Part shown: positions 53,429 to 62,340 of the stretch, piece after piece
How positions within the stretch are numbered: position 1 is the stretch's first letter
Layout of the letters: the number at the start of each line of letters is the position of its first letter
Source of the DNA: Nereida sp024640765
GTDB taxonomy: Bacteria; Pseudomonadota; Alphaproteobacteria; Rhodobacterales; Rhodobacteraceae
DNA: 62,714 nt
Assembly: GCA_024640765.1 (NCBI GenBank)
Contig: JAHEEK010000007.1
Coordinates: 1-62,714, forward strand
Reading direction: 5' to 3'
The notes under the pieces: generated by a model
Told to the model about the DNA's origin: nothing
The model's input: the letters and a program-made list of their open reading frames with translations, nothing else
Database searches by the model: none
Translations under genes and position numbers: made by a program

Positions 53429-54388
53429 ATGCGCGCTTTTCAAATTCATGACCTCGAAACACCTCCCACTTTGTGTGACGTGCCCCGCCCCGCTGCGGCC
53501 GCTGGTGAAGTGGTCGTGAAAGTTGCGGCATGCGGGCTGAACTTTGGTGACTTACTGATGATGACAGGCCGCTACCAAGAACGCCCGCCCTTGCCTGCTA
53601 CATTGGGTATGGAAATCTCGGGCACGGTGGCAGAAGTGGGTAATGATGTGCACCATCTTCGCGTGGGCCAACGGGTCATTGGATTTAGCGGCCACGGCGG
53701 TCTTGCAGATTACTGCGCACTGGCAGCAGACCGTTGCGCCCCGCTTGATGACACCATGGACGACATAACCGCGGCCGCTTTTCAGGTGGCCTATGGGACC
53801 AGCCACCTAGCGCTCACCAAGCGCGCACGCCTTGCCAAGGGCGAAACCTTTCTGGTGACTGGCGCCGCCGGTGGTGTTGGACTGACCGCAGTTGAATTGG
53901 GGGCCAAGCTTGGCGCAACAGTGATTGCAGCCGCGCGCGGGGCACAAAAGCTCGAAATCTGCAAAGCGGCAGGCGCACATCATGTGATCGACACAGATAC
54001 TGACGACCTAACGGCCCGCGTCAAAGCGCTTGGTGGCGCGGACGTTATCTATGAAACCATCGGTGGTGATGTCTTCACGTCGGCTTTCAAAGCGTGCAAC
54101 CGAGGCGGGCGTATCATTGTGATTGGCTTTGCTGGTGGCACTGTGCCCCCCGTTGCCGCAAATCACCTGTTGGTGAAGAACATTGATCTGATCGGTTTTT
54201 ATTGGGGCGGATACCTACCCATAAATCCGGGCGCGCTGCATGAAAGCCTGAGTGATCTGATGCGTTGGCACGCTGCCGGCAATCTTGCGCCACACGTCAG
54301 CCACGTTTTACCAATTGAGCAAGCCGCAGACGCCTTTGAGCTGTTGCGTGCACGCAAATCCACAGGAAAGATCGTTATTACGCTCTAG
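53429..54388 (+). CDS. NADPH:quinone oxidoreductase family (zinc-free MDR)
   Basis: A 319-residue medium-chain dehydrogenase/reductase of the QOR subgroup, reducing quinones or enones with NADPH. The nucleotide loop is VTGAAGGVGLTAVELGAKLG, and LNFGDLLMMTGRYQERPPLP is the typical substrate-side segment. Zn ligands are missing, as usual for QOR. I chose the ATG at 53429, with GAGG nine bases upstream, over a frame that extends 25 codons into the intergenic dyads. Confidence 0.89.
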   Translation: MRAFQIHDLETPPTLCDVPRPAAAAGEVVVKVAACGLNFGDLLMMTGRYQERPPLPATLGMEISGTVAEVGNDVHHLRVGQRVIGFSGHGGLADYCALAADRCAPLDDTMDDITAAAFQVAYGTSHLALTKRARLAKGETFLVTGAAGGVGLTAVELGAKLGATVIAAARGAQKLEICKAAGAHHVIDTDTDDLTARVKALGGADVIYETIGGDVFTSAFKACNRGGRIIVIGFAGGTVPPVAANHLLVKNIDLIGFYWGGYLPINPGALHESLSDLMRWHAAGNLAPHVSHVLPIEQAADAFELLRARKSTGKIVITL

Positions 54389-54600
54389 CGGCACGGCTTA
54401 ATGCAGGCCTTACAACGCAATTTCAAAACACCGTGATTAAAGGTAATTTTGAACCGGATATTCCGTATCACCCGCCAATATATTAGACCGATATCCCTTG
54501 AAAACGGGCGCTAGTATGACAATATATCAAGCAATCGCGGCGGGGGTTTAACCCTTCCCGACGCGGCGTCAGGGAAACTTAAGCGAAAGGGCCAATGGAA

Positions 54601-55338
54601 ATGGCACAATTCGACACTGCCCGCGCAGGCGTGGGCATCCGCACCGCAGAAATCGACGAAGGTCTGCGCGCACATATGAACAAAGTCTACGGCACAATGT
54701 CCGTGGGCATGCTGATCACATTCGCAGTGGCTTGGGCCGTGGGTACATCCCCTGCCTTGCTGTCTGTGTTCCGTGACCCCGCAACACTGCAACCAAACAT
54801 CCTCGGCTGGATCATCATGTTCGCGCCGCTGGCGATGGTTTTCGGCTTCAGCGCCATGATTAACCGCTTCTCGGCGGCTGCTGCACAGCTGTTCTTCTAC
54901 GCCTTTGCGGCGGTGATGGGTCTGTCAATGGCATGGATCTTCGTGGCCTTTACAGGCATGAGCATCGCGCAAGTGTTCCTCGTAACATCGATCGCCTTCG
55001 CTGGTCTGTCGCTTTACGGCTATACCACAAAGAAAGACATCTCAGGCTGGGGTAGCTTCCTGATCATGGGTGTGATTGGCATCTTGGTGGCAATGGTCGT
55101 CAATATCTGGCTGCAATCACCAGCGATCATGTTCGTGGTGTCTGTTCTGGGTGTTCTAATCTTCGCGGGCCTCACAGCTTACGACACACAAAAGATCAAG
55201 ACAGTGTACCTCGCACATGCCCACCACGGCGACACAGAGTGGCTCGGCAAGTCGGCGATCATGGGCGCGTTGAACCTCTACCTCGACTTCATCAACATGT
55301 TCATGTTCCTGCTTCAACTGCTTGGCAATCGTGAATAA
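54601..55338 (+). CDS. Bax inhibitor-1/YccA-family membrane protein
   Basis: A 245-residue protein with seven helices. BI-1 family features are MNKVYGTMSVGMLITFAVAW at the start, GLTAYDTQKIK (the family's D-T-Q) and LNLYLDFINMFMFLLQLLG with the second conserved Asp at the end. The two Asp residues regulate calcium or proton flow in BsYetJ; the same role here is an inference. The ATG at 54601 has AAAGGG nine bases upstream; one six bases earlier is less suitable. Confidence 0.91.
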   Translation: MAQFDTARAGVGIRTAEIDEGLRAHMNKVYGTMSVGMLITFAVAWAVGTSPALLSVFRDPATLQPNILGWIIMFAPLAMVFGFSAMINRFSAAAAQLFFYAFAAVMGLSMAWIFVAFTGMSIAQVFLVTSIAFAGLSLYGYTTKKDISGWGSFLIMGVIGILVAMVVNIWLQSPAIMFVVSVLGVLIFAGLTAYDTQKIKTVYLAHAHHGDTEWLGKSAIMGALNLYLDFINMFMFLLQLLGNRE

Positions 55339-55361
55339 TCAAACGCTAGTTTGACGAACGC

Positions 55362-55397
55362 AAAGCCCTCCGCGCACATCGCACGGGGGGCTTTTTT
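55362..55397 (+). terminator. Intrinsic terminator of the BI-1 gene
   Basis: A nine-pair G+C-rich stem (55364-55372 with 55384-55392, one G-T pair) followed by T6, 25 bases after the stop. Confidence 0.85.
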
Positions 55398-55417
55398 CTG
55401 TCTGCGATGCGAATTCA

Positions 55418-55472
55418 ACCTGCAGCTAAAGCAGGTGCTCTGAGAGAAGGTAGAGAGACACAGTAGGTCTCT
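55418..55472. other. Two tandem hairpins in the BI-1/rpmG gap
   Basis: Perfect six-pair stems: ACCTGC (55418-55423) with GCAGGT (55431-55436), loop seven; and AGAGAC (55454-55459) with GTCTCT (55467-55472), loop seven. They are between two terminators, in a gap of about 290 bases without a gene. They might be part of a small RNA, but no promoter was seen. Confidence 0.3.
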
Positions 55473-55558
55473 TTGAGGTGATCCGGAACGTGTATCCCAT
55501 TGCATCCACTCAAACTGATCTACACACCGTTAAGACGCCTAAACAGAAACTCGCGAAC

Positions 55559-55586
55559 AAAAAAAGCCACGCATATCTGCGCGGCT
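55559..55586 (-). terminator. Intrinsic terminator of rpmG
   Basis: On the minus strand an eight-pair stem (one G-T pair), 55579-55586 with 55565-55572, runs into T7. It lies about 40 bases after the rpmG stop. Confidence 0.78.
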
Positions 55587-55628
55587 TCTTGAATTAGATT
55601 AAGTAGTCGGAAACCAGTAGCGCGAAGC

Positions 55629-55796
55629 TTACTTGATTTTGCCTTCTTTGTACTCAACGTGCTTACGGATGACGGGGTCGTATTTGTTAACAACCATTTT
55701 CTCAGTCATCGTGCGGGCGTTCTTTTTGGTCACGTAGAAGTGGCCGGTGCCTGCTGTTGAATTCAGGCGGATTTTAATCGTGGTTGGCTTCGCCAT
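55629..55796 (-). CDS. rpmG: Ribosomal protein L33
   Basis: A 55-residue 50S protein, starting MAKPTTIKIRLNSTAGTGHF and with TKKNARTMTEKMVVNKYDP. The zinc-binding Cys pairs of the C+ form are absent, as in many alphaproteobacteria, so it is a zinc-independent L33. GGAGA lies before the ATG at 55796; the frame is open ten codons further but these do not match L33. Confidence 0.96.
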   Translation of the reverse strand: MAKPTTIKIRLNSTAGTGHFYVTKKNARTMTEKMVVNKYDPVIRKHVEYKEGKIK

Positions 55797-55941
55797 TTGA
55801 TCTCTCCTAAAAGGGGGCCGCGCCACACCTCGGGGGCCGCTCCGGAAACTTGAACCCGCCTTCTATCCGCAACAGGCCCCAAGTCAACCTGATTCTGCGT
55901 CCAAATCGGGCAAATTATCCGCCGCTTGAAAAATACCTGCG

Positions 55942-56358
55942 CTAAACTGGCTGATTGGCGGATTGCGGATGGGATACCACCATAATTGCCGTGATATCAT
56001 CAGGTCCATACGTGATCGGCGCAAGCACCGCCGCCCATAATCTGCTGACGCCGCTGCTGTCTACGCGCTTGTGCTCAACGCGCACTGTAAGCCCATCTGC
56101 ACTGCTACAAATCGCTGCTGCGATCGCCTCTCGCACCGAAGCAGGCCAAAGCATCTCCCAATGCAGCCCCTTGCGCTCACCTACACCGAAGTGGCTTTGG
56201 CTCATGTTATTTTCGCGGATGATCCTGCCATCCGTTTCAAGAATTTCGACGGACAGGTTCGTTTCGTCCATCATCAAATCCATGCACGCCTGAGCTCGCG
56301 CTCCGCTCAAATCGCACGCATAACTATCGATTGTTCGAATTACATTTAACGCTACCAT
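55942..56358 (-). CDS. PAS-domain-like protein
   Basis: A 138-residue protein that looks like one PAS sensor domain (about residues 30-130): NLSVEILETDGRIIRENNMS, then WEMLWPASVREAIAAAI and VEHKRVDSSGVSRLWAAVLA, the last being the typical G-x-x-R-W-x-x-V strand pair. There is no output domain or membrane helix, so it may work with a partner. The start ATG at 56358 is preferred to the TTG fifteen bases upstream. Ligand unknown. Confidence 0.66.
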   Translation of the reverse strand: MVALNVIRTIDSYACDLSGARAQACMDLMMDETNLSVEILETDGRIIRENNMSQSHFGVGERKGLHWEMLWPASVREAIAAAICSSADGLTVRVEHKRVDSSGVSRLWAAVLAPITYGPDDITAIMVVSHPQSANQPV

Positions 56359-56522
56359 AGCGACAGACCCCAATCATAAACGAAGTATGAATATACTTCG
56401 ACACAGCGAACATGCCGCCTCATTGTTTGAAACTACCCTGTCAACTTTTAACTGCACATGAATGTGTAACGTTTAGCTTACATTTTGCTTTCGGAATACC
56501 AAAACTCACGCTGAGTAAAAAT

Positions 56523-56915
56523 GTGTGGAGGGTCTATAAGCCGGATTTTGTCCAAGGCGTTGCCACCTCTGGATGACCATTCCTCTAGCGGACCTGTCAC
56601 CAAGCCCGTCAAGCTGCCAACCCGAACCTGCTGGGGCCGATGGCGCCCCGCCCGACCGAAATCAGGCACGCGGTTCCTATTTGGCATTGCTCCTGGTGGG
56701 GCTTGCCATGCCGTCCCTGTTACCAGCGACGCGGTGGTCTCTTAAACCACCGTTTCACCCTTACCTTGCATGCAAGGCGGTCTGTTTTCTGTGGCGCTAT
56801 CCGTCAGATTGCTCTGCCCAGGCGTTACCTGGCACCATTCCATCACGGAGTCCGGACTTTCCTCGATGCGCACCCCCGAAAGGACGCAACAGCGCGGTCA
56901 CCCGACCCTCCACAC
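56523..56915 (-). ncRNA. rnpB: RNase P RNA, class A
   Basis: The catalytic RNA that trims the 5' ends of tRNAs. The terminal helix P1 is a perfect twelve-pair match between 56523-56534 and 56904-56915. The plus strand shows the complements of the conserved parts: GGTCTATAAGCCGGAT at 56531-56546 (the 3' end) and GGAGTCCGGACTTTCC at 56847-56862 (the P4 side). The length, about 393 bases, is usual for class A. It lies 29 bases after the amidase gene on the same strand, so its promoter must be within that gene's end. Confidence 0.96.
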
Positions 56916-56944
56916 ATAGGCTCGCGCTTACCCCTGTGCCTGCC

Positions 56945-57634
56945 TCAGGTCAACGACAAGCTGCGCGCGCTGAACCGTGTCGCAAGATCGTCCATCATCG
57001 CGCAGTCCGTCGCATCAAGCGGGCCAACGTGCCACGGACGAAATCTTTGGCGGAATGCTTCAAAGACCGCATCCACACCCGCCTCGTTCACAGGATAGCC
57101 AAACTGTGCAGCAGTCTGCGCGAAATCCGCCGTGTCGCGCCCAATCGATGCATCAGGCCAAACAGAAAGCCCTTTTTGGGCCAAACGCTGCCAATCAAAA
57201 AACCGACCCGGGTCTTGCTTGCGCGCAGGCGCCATATCCGAGTGGCCAATAACGCCATGAGGTGCGATGCGCCAACGATCCATTACACAGGCCAGCACCA
57301 CTTCAAGACGGTGCATTTGCGCGCCACTGAAACGTACCCGCCCGCTGCTCAGCAACTCAATCCCAATTGAGCGCGAGTTGATATCACTCACCCCCGCCCA
57401 ACTGCCCGCCCCTGCGTGCCACGCGCGCATAGCGCCATCCACAAGCGTAAAGAGGCGACCATCCTCATCAATCAGATAGTGACAGCTGACCTCATGCTCG
57501 GGGGTACAGAGCCGTTCAAGCACCTCGTCCAAATCGGTCATCGCCGTGTAATGCAGCACCACAAGCTGGGACGTCAGCCCATCCCGACGCGGGCCGAAAT
57601 TAGGACTTGGATGCCAAATACTATCCGCAAGCAT
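56945..57634 (-). CDS. N-acetylmuramoyl-L-alanine amidase, AmpD/AmiD type
   Basis: A 229-residue amidase-2 (PGRP-fold) zinc enzyme cleaving the bond between muramic acid and the peptide. Zinc His residues are in LVVLHYTAM and GVIGHSDMAPARKQDPGRFF, with the Lys/Asp of the catalytic site in the second. DGAMRAWHAGAGSWAGVSDI is the typical loop between. No signal peptide is visible at the start, so a cytosolic AmpD-like recycling role fits better than an exported one. rnpB follows. Confidence 0.9.
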   Translation of the reverse strand: MLADSIWHPSPNFGPRRDGLTSQLVVLHYTAMTDLDEVLERLCTPEHEVSCHYLIDEDGRLFTLVDGAMRAWHAGAGSWAGVSDINSRSIGIELLSSGRVRFSGAQMHRLEVVLACVMDRWRIAPHGVIGHSDMAPARKQDPGRFFDWQRLAQKGLSVWPDASIGRDTADFAQTAAQFGYPVNEAGVDAVFEAFRQRFRPWHVGPLDATDCAMMDDLATRFSARSLSLT

Positions 57635-57652
57635 GCTGTGCGCGGACCCTAT

Positions 57653-58456
57653 TTAATTGCCCGACTGTGCCTGAGCACGGGCGCGGCGGTAGGGGCTTGG
57701 ATCCCAATCACAGGCAAATCCATCGCCGTCAGGGTCAAGTGCTTTGCGATCACGACGCGGACCGCCTAACTCCAAAAATTCCTGCTGGGCCAGATCGTCG
57801 GATAAATACTGCGCACAATTGCGGGCATTTTTAGCCGCGAGGGCAATGCCGCGACGGGTGTAAAGGCTCTCGCCCCGCGCGTTAGTGGTCTGCAGCGCAT
57901 ACTGCACAATGTTCGGCCCTGACGCGCCGTCCCGCGTGGGCAACGCAGTTGGAGCAACCTGCTCAAAGCGGCCTTGGTTTGCCGTGCGCCGTGCCGCATC
58001 CGCTTCAATGTCGCGCAACTGCGAAACCGCGTCAAAGTCGTTTTCACGGCTGATACCGGTCACAGCAACAGCTTCGGGCGCGGGGTTGCTAGGGGATGCC
58101 TCAAGAGGTGCTTGGCCCGAATTATTCAACGCAGCCGTTGTGGCCGCTGCAATCTCTTGGGCATCAGTCAGACCTGAGGTTTGTGCGCCACTGCCCCCTT
58201 GCGCGGACCCGTTCACTGGGCCCGTTCCGGAGGGAACTGTGATGCCATTTACCTGCGGGTTAAGCGAAGCGGTGGTCACGGCGGGTTCGTTTTCAACTGG
58301 CAAGCCGACGGACCCTGTGCCGCGCAACTCTGCATCGCGTTGCTGGCTGCGCAATTTGAAATCATCAAACCCAACGCCGCGTGCACTGTTGGGCACTGCA
58401 GGCTGGCACGCCGACAAAAGAGCCACACCAAGCCCCAAGATCACAAAATTTTTCAC
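57653..58456 (-). CDS. Excalibur-domain lipoprotein
   Basis: A 267-residue lipoprotein with lipobox L-S-A-C17. The central 170 residues are Pro/Gly/Ala/Ser-rich and probably disordered. The C-terminal 50 residues form an Excalibur calcium-binding domain: Cys in ARNCAQYLSDDLAQQEFLEL and the D-x-D-x-D-G loop in DPDGDGFACDWDPSPYR. The family acts at the cell envelope; target unknown. It is 18 bases before the amidase on the same strand, which hints at a cell-wall role. Confidence 0.84.
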   Translation of the reverse strand: MKNFVILGLGVALLSACQPAVPNSARGVGFDDFKLRSQQRDAELRGTGSVGLPVENEPAVTTASLNPQVNGITVPSGTGPVNGSAQGGSGAQTSGLTDAQEIAAATTAALNNSGQAPLEASPSNPAPEAVAVTGISRENDFDAVSQLRDIEADAARRTANQGRFEQVAPTALPTRDGASGPNIVQYALQTTNARGESLYTRRGIALAAKNARNCAQYLSDDLAQQEFLELGGPRRDRKALDPDGDGFACDWDPSPYRRARAQAQSGN

Positions 58457-58562
58457 CGCAAATACGTCCTTACACTCAATTCAATTGCGTGCGTGGATCA
58501 CGTGGCGGCCTCGGGCGACAAAACGTCAAAGGCCGCGCGATTTTTACCGCACGGCCAAGGGA

Positions 58563-60041
58563 TTACCACCATTTGGTTGGTTTTGCTACAAATCCTGTGG
58601 CGCGTTCCAATGCGTAGGCGGAATTCAACAAATCGCCCTCTTCCCACGGACGACCAATCAGCTGCAAACCAAGCGGCAGCCCTGACGCATCTGTCCCCGC
58701 AGGAACAGCAATGCCCGGCAGACCAGCCAAGTTAACTGTAACGGTGAAAACGTCATTAAGATACATTTGCACTGGATCCGCTGACTTCGCCTCACCAAGG
58801 CCAAAAGCCGCAGACGGGGTCGCAGGGGTCAAAATGGCATCCACACCCTCATTAAAGACGTTCTCGAAGTCTTGCTTGATCAACGTGCGCACTTTGCGGG
58901 CGCGGTTGAAATACGCGTCATAAAAACCTGCGGACAAAACATAGGTACCCACCATGACGCGGCGCTGAACTTCGGCCCCGAACCCTTCGGCCCGGGTCTT
59001 TTCATACATCTCAGTAATACCATCACCCGCATCAAGCGTGGCGCGATGACCGAACCGAACGCCGTCATAGCGCGCAAGGTTTGAGGACGCCTCGGCAGGT
59101 GCAATCACGTAATACGCAGGCAGCGCGTATTTGGTGTGGGGCAGTGAAATATCAACAATCTCGGCACCTGCGTCTTTGAGCATTGCTTGGCCGTCGGCCC
59201 AAAGCTGTTCAATCTCGGCGGGCAGGCCCTCCATGCGGTATTCTTTCGGAATACCAATCTTTTTGCCCCGAATATCACCAGTCAGCGCCGCTTCAAAGTT
59301 TGGCACAGCAAGGTTGGCTGATGTGCTGTCCTTGGCATCAAAGCCACACATAGCCTCAAGCATAATTGCCGCGTCGCGCACGTCTTTTGTCATAGGCCCT
59401 GCTTGATCAAGCGATGACGCAAACGCCACAACACCCCACCGCGAGCACCGCCCATACGTAGGCTTGATGCCTGTAATGCCCGTAAAGGCCGCCGGCTGAC
59501 GAATTGATCCACCAGTATCCGTGCCTGTTGCCCCAAGGCACAAATCAGCAGCAACCGCAGCTGCCGACCCACCAGAAGAACCACCCGGCGTCAGCGCACG
59601 GTCATCGTTTTTCCACGGATTGATTGCGTCACCGTAAACCGAGGTCTCGTTTGAAGACCCCATGGCGAATTCGTCCATGTTCAACTTACCCAGCATTACC
59701 GCGCCAGCGTCGAACAACTTGCCAGAGACCGTGCTTTCGTACTCGGGGCGGAAGCCTTCAAGAATACCCGAAGCGGCCTGTGACGGCACACCCTTGGTGC
59801 AGAACAAATCTTTGATGCCCACAGGGACGCCGTTCATATCCGGTGCATCTGCACCGCGACGCGCATCTGCGGCTTTGGCTTGCTCACGGGCGATCTCGGG
59901 CGTGTTGTGAACAAATGCGTTCAGCGCCGATGCCCCTTCGATTTCAGACAGGCACGCATCAGTCAGTTCAACGGACGTCAGCTCACCTTTGCGCATGGCG
60001 TCGCGGGCAGCGGCGATAGTAAGTTTAGACAGATCAGACAT
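58563..60041 (-). CDS. gatA: Asp/Glu-tRNA amidotransferase subunit A
   Basis: The glutaminase subunit of GatCAB, which makes Gln-tRNA(Gln) and/or Asn-tRNA(Asn) from mischarged tRNAs. The 492 residues show the amidase catalytic triad: Lys in VPVGIKDLFCTKG, Ser in GSSGGSAAAVAADLCLG and the nucleophile Ser in TGTDTGGSIRQPAAFTG. It starts five bases after gatC. gatB is not in the window. Confidence 0.96.
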   Translation of the reverse strand: MSDLSKLTIAAARDAMRKGELTSVELTDACLSEIEGASALNAFVHNTPEIAREQAKAADARRGADAPDMNGVPVGIKDLFCTKGVPSQAASGILEGFRPEYESTVSGKLFDAGAVMLGKLNMDEFAMGSSNETSVYGDAINPWKNDDRALTPGGSSGGSAAAVAADLCLGATGTDTGGSIRQPAAFTGITGIKPTYGRCSRWGVVAFASSLDQAGPMTKDVRDAAIMLEAMCGFDAKDSTSANLAVPNFEAALTGDIRGKKIGIPKEYRMEGLPAEIEQLWADGQAMLKDAGAEIVDISLPHTKYALPAYYVIAPAEASSNLARYDGVRFGHRATLDAGDGITEMYEKTRAEGFGAEVQRRVMVGTYVLSAGFYDAYFNRARKVRTLIKQDFENVFNEGVDAILTPATPSAAFGLGEAKSADPVQMYLNDVFTVTVNLAGLPGIAVPAGTDASGLPLGLQLIGRPWEEGDLLNSAYALERATGFVAKPTKWW

Positions 60042-60046
60042 CGGGT

Positions 60047-60334
60047 TTACTCCACCACTTTAGGCACGGCGAAAAAGCCTTCGCGTGCATCGGGGGCATT
60101 TTTCAAAACTGCTTTGGGTTGGTTACCATCAGCGACCACATCTTCGCGGCGATAAAGGCGCTGCGGTGTCACGGATGTCATTGGCTCAACGCCCTCAACA
60201 TCGACCTCGTTGAGCTGTTCGATAAAGCCCAAGATATTGCTGAATTCCGTGGAGAGCGCAGGCAGCGCGTCGTCTTCCACTTTGATCCGGGCCAGCTTGG
60301 CCACTTTGCGGGCGGTATCTATATCAATCGACAT
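60047..60334 (-). CDS. gatC: Asp/Glu-tRNA amidotransferase subunit C
   Basis: A 95-residue chaperone subunit of GatCAB. The start MSIDIDTARKVAKLARIKVE and the middle FIEQLNEVDVEGVEPMTS are the GatC pattern, followed by the C-terminal segment FFAVPKVVE. It is first in gatC-gatA. The 178 bases upstream, up to the tadA stop, show nothing I could name. Confidence 0.95.
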   Translation of the reverse strand: MSIDIDTARKVAKLARIKVEDDALPALSTEFSNILGFIEQLNEVDVEGVEPMTSVTPQRLYRREDVVADGNQPKAVLKNAPDAREGFFAVPKVVE

Positions 60335-60512
60335 TTGGGATGCTCCGAAACCTATTTAGGGCGGTTTAGCGGGGCGCGCCGGAATTGCCAAGCACGTGCC
60401 GCGCTCGCCAGGTGCAATAGACCCCAAAAACGTCAATTATCGGTTTGTTTTCGCGTATTGATCGGCTTGAGCTGATCTTCGCCCCACACGCACAACGCAT
60501 CAGGTCGCTAAT

Positions 60513-60962
60513 TCAGCCGCGCAAACCAGAAAAGAAACGAGTTAACATGTCTTGGGCCGCAGAGGCGTTGATACCGTCATAGACTTCAGGGGCGTGATGA
60601 CATTGTGGGTGGCTAAAGACGCGCGCGCCTTGGGCAACACCACCTGATTTCGGATCAGCCGCGCCATAATAAAGCCGCGCAATCCGTGCGTTGGAAATAG
60701 CCGCTGCACACATCGGACACGGCTCAAGAGTAACGTAGAGATCACATCCCGTAAGCCGCTCAACCCCCAACATTTTACACGCGTCACGAATGGCTAATAT
60801 TTCCGCATGTGCAGTGGGGTCTGATCGCGCACGCGTCTCATTACCCGCAGAAGCGATCACATCCCCTTGCCGGACAATCACCGCACCTACGGGAACCTCA
60901 CCGCGCTCTGCCGCCGCCGTCGCTTGGGCTAAGGCCACATCCATATGAGTTTGAAAACGCAT
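60513..60962 (-). CDS. tadA: tRNA adenosine(34) deaminase
   Basis: Deaminates A34 to inosine in tRNA-Arg(ACG). The 149 residues hold the zinc/catalytic motif H-A-E in PTAHAEILAIRDA and P-C-x-x-C in LEPCPMCAAAISNARI. The length and VPVGAVIVRQGDVIASAGNE fit TadA rather than guanine or cytosine deaminase. It is divergent from the pseudouridine synthase gene. Confidence 0.93.
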   Translation of the reverse strand: MRFQTHMDVALAQATAAAERGEVPVGAVIVRQGDVIASAGNETRARSDPTAHAEILAIRDACKMLGVERLTGCDLYVTLEPCPMCAAAISNARIARLYYGAADPKSGGVAQGARVFSHPQCHHAPEVYDGINASAAQDMLTRFFSGLRG

Positions 60963-61115
60963 AGGCGCAGTTTACGCCCGCCTGTGCCTGCGTGAAAGCT
61001 CTTTGTGAAGTTGCCGCCATCCTCGCCCGCCGTTTCATCTGCTGCCCACAAACAGATCAACGCAGCAAAGGTTATGCGCTAGCCGTGGGCAGGCTTGCGT
61101 GCTACGAGCGCGCGT

Positions 61116-62243
61116 ATGAGCAACACACCCAAAACGCCCGCCGACAAAACCGCCGCGAAAACACCCTCCTCTGCTGCTGAGGCCATTGGTGCGCCGCGCC
61201 CTGACGCCAGCGGTGAGCCGGTCAAAGGCGAGCGCATCGCCAAAGTTCTGGCCCGCGCTGGTGTTGCTAGCAGGCGCGAGGTGGAGCGTATGATTGACGC
61301 CGGTCGCGTAAGTGTGAACGGTAAGATTATCGACAGCCCCGCGTTGAATGTCGGCCCCGGCGCGCGGTTGATGGTGGATAACGCCCCCGTTGGACCCGCT
61401 GAAAAAGCCCGTCTGTGGCTGTACCACAAGCCAAGCGGCTTGGTGACAACGGACCGTGACGAGAAAGGCCGTACCACTGTCTTTGACGATTTGCCCGAAG
61501 ACATGCCCCGCGTGATGTCCGTGGGCCGACTCGATCTTACATCCGAGGGGCTTTTGCTGCTGACCAATGACGGAGACATCAAGCGCCGTTTGGAACTGCC
61601 AAGCACCGGTTGGCTGCGCCGCTACCGCGTGCGGATCAAAGGTAGCCTGTCGGAGAGCAAGCTGGATGAGTTACGTGCAGGCATTACCGTTGACGGGGTG
61701 AAATACCTTGGCATGGACGTGCAATTTGACCGCCAGCAAGGGGCCAATGCGTGGCTAACCGTGGGTATCCGCGAGGGCAAAAACCGCGAAATCCGCCGTA
61801 CGATGGAAGCGATGGGCGTGGTGGTGAACCGCCTAATCCGGATCAGCTATGGTCCGTTCCGACTTAACAATCTCAAAGCCAGCGAAGTAGAAGAAGTCAA
61901 AGGCCGCGTCCTGCGCGACCAACTCGGGATCGAAGCTGATGACGACACAGGCTTTGCCAAAAAGGCAGGCAAGAAGCCAGCTTTCAAAGGCAAAGGTAAG
62001 CCAGCTTTCAAGCCGCGCGGCGATACAGATGACGCAGGCGGCAAACCAAAGCGCACCGTAACGCGCAGCGCGCAGCGTGATTTTGACCGATCAGGACGCG
62101 TGGCACCTAGCACACGCGCAGGCAGTGCACCACGCGTGGGTCGGATGGAAAATCCGAATGGACCCAAAGGGCCTTCCAAAGGACCGGGACGCGGACCAAC
62201 CAAAGGCCCCCAAGGTGGCGGCAAGCCAAAAGGCCGCAGGTAA
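61116..62243 (+). CDS. rluB: 23S rRNA pseudouridine synthase, RluB type
   Basis: A 375-residue RsuA/RluB-family enzyme. An S4 RNA-binding domain (about residues 35-85; RIAKVLARAGVASRREVERM) precedes the catalytic domain with the Asp in MSVGRLDLTSEGLLLLTNDG, and the C-terminal EGKNREIRRTMEAMG. The last 95 residues are a basic, Gly/Pro/Lys-rich low-complexity tail with repeats of KPAFK and GPxKGP, usual for alphaproteobacterial members. I used the ATG at 61116; a TTG seven codons earlier could also open the frame. Confidence 0.92.
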   Translation: MSNTPKTPADKTAAKTPSSAAEAIGAPRPDASGEPVKGERIAKVLARAGVASRREVERMIDAGRVSVNGKIIDSPALNVGPGARLMVDNAPVGPAEKARLWLYHKPSGLVTTDRDEKGRTTVFDDLPEDMPRVMSVGRLDLTSEGLLLLTNDGDIKRRLELPSTGWLRRYRVRIKGSLSESKLDELRAGITVDGVKYLGMDVQFDRQQGANAWLTVGIREGKNREIRRTMEAMGVVVNRLIRISYGPFRLNNLKASEVEEVKGRVLRDQLGIEADDDTGFAKKAGKKPAFKGKGKPAFKPRGDTDDAGGKPKRTVTRSAQRDFDRSGRVAPSTRAGSAPRVGRMENPNGPKGPSKGPGRGPTKGPQGGGKPKGRR

Positions 62244-62340
62244 ACACGGGCGTTAAGCCAAACCGAACAGCCCTGTTCCTTTCTCCGCCAAGCTGCTTTA
62301 CCCATAGACCAAGTTGTTATGGTGTAAGGAGCCGCGTTTT

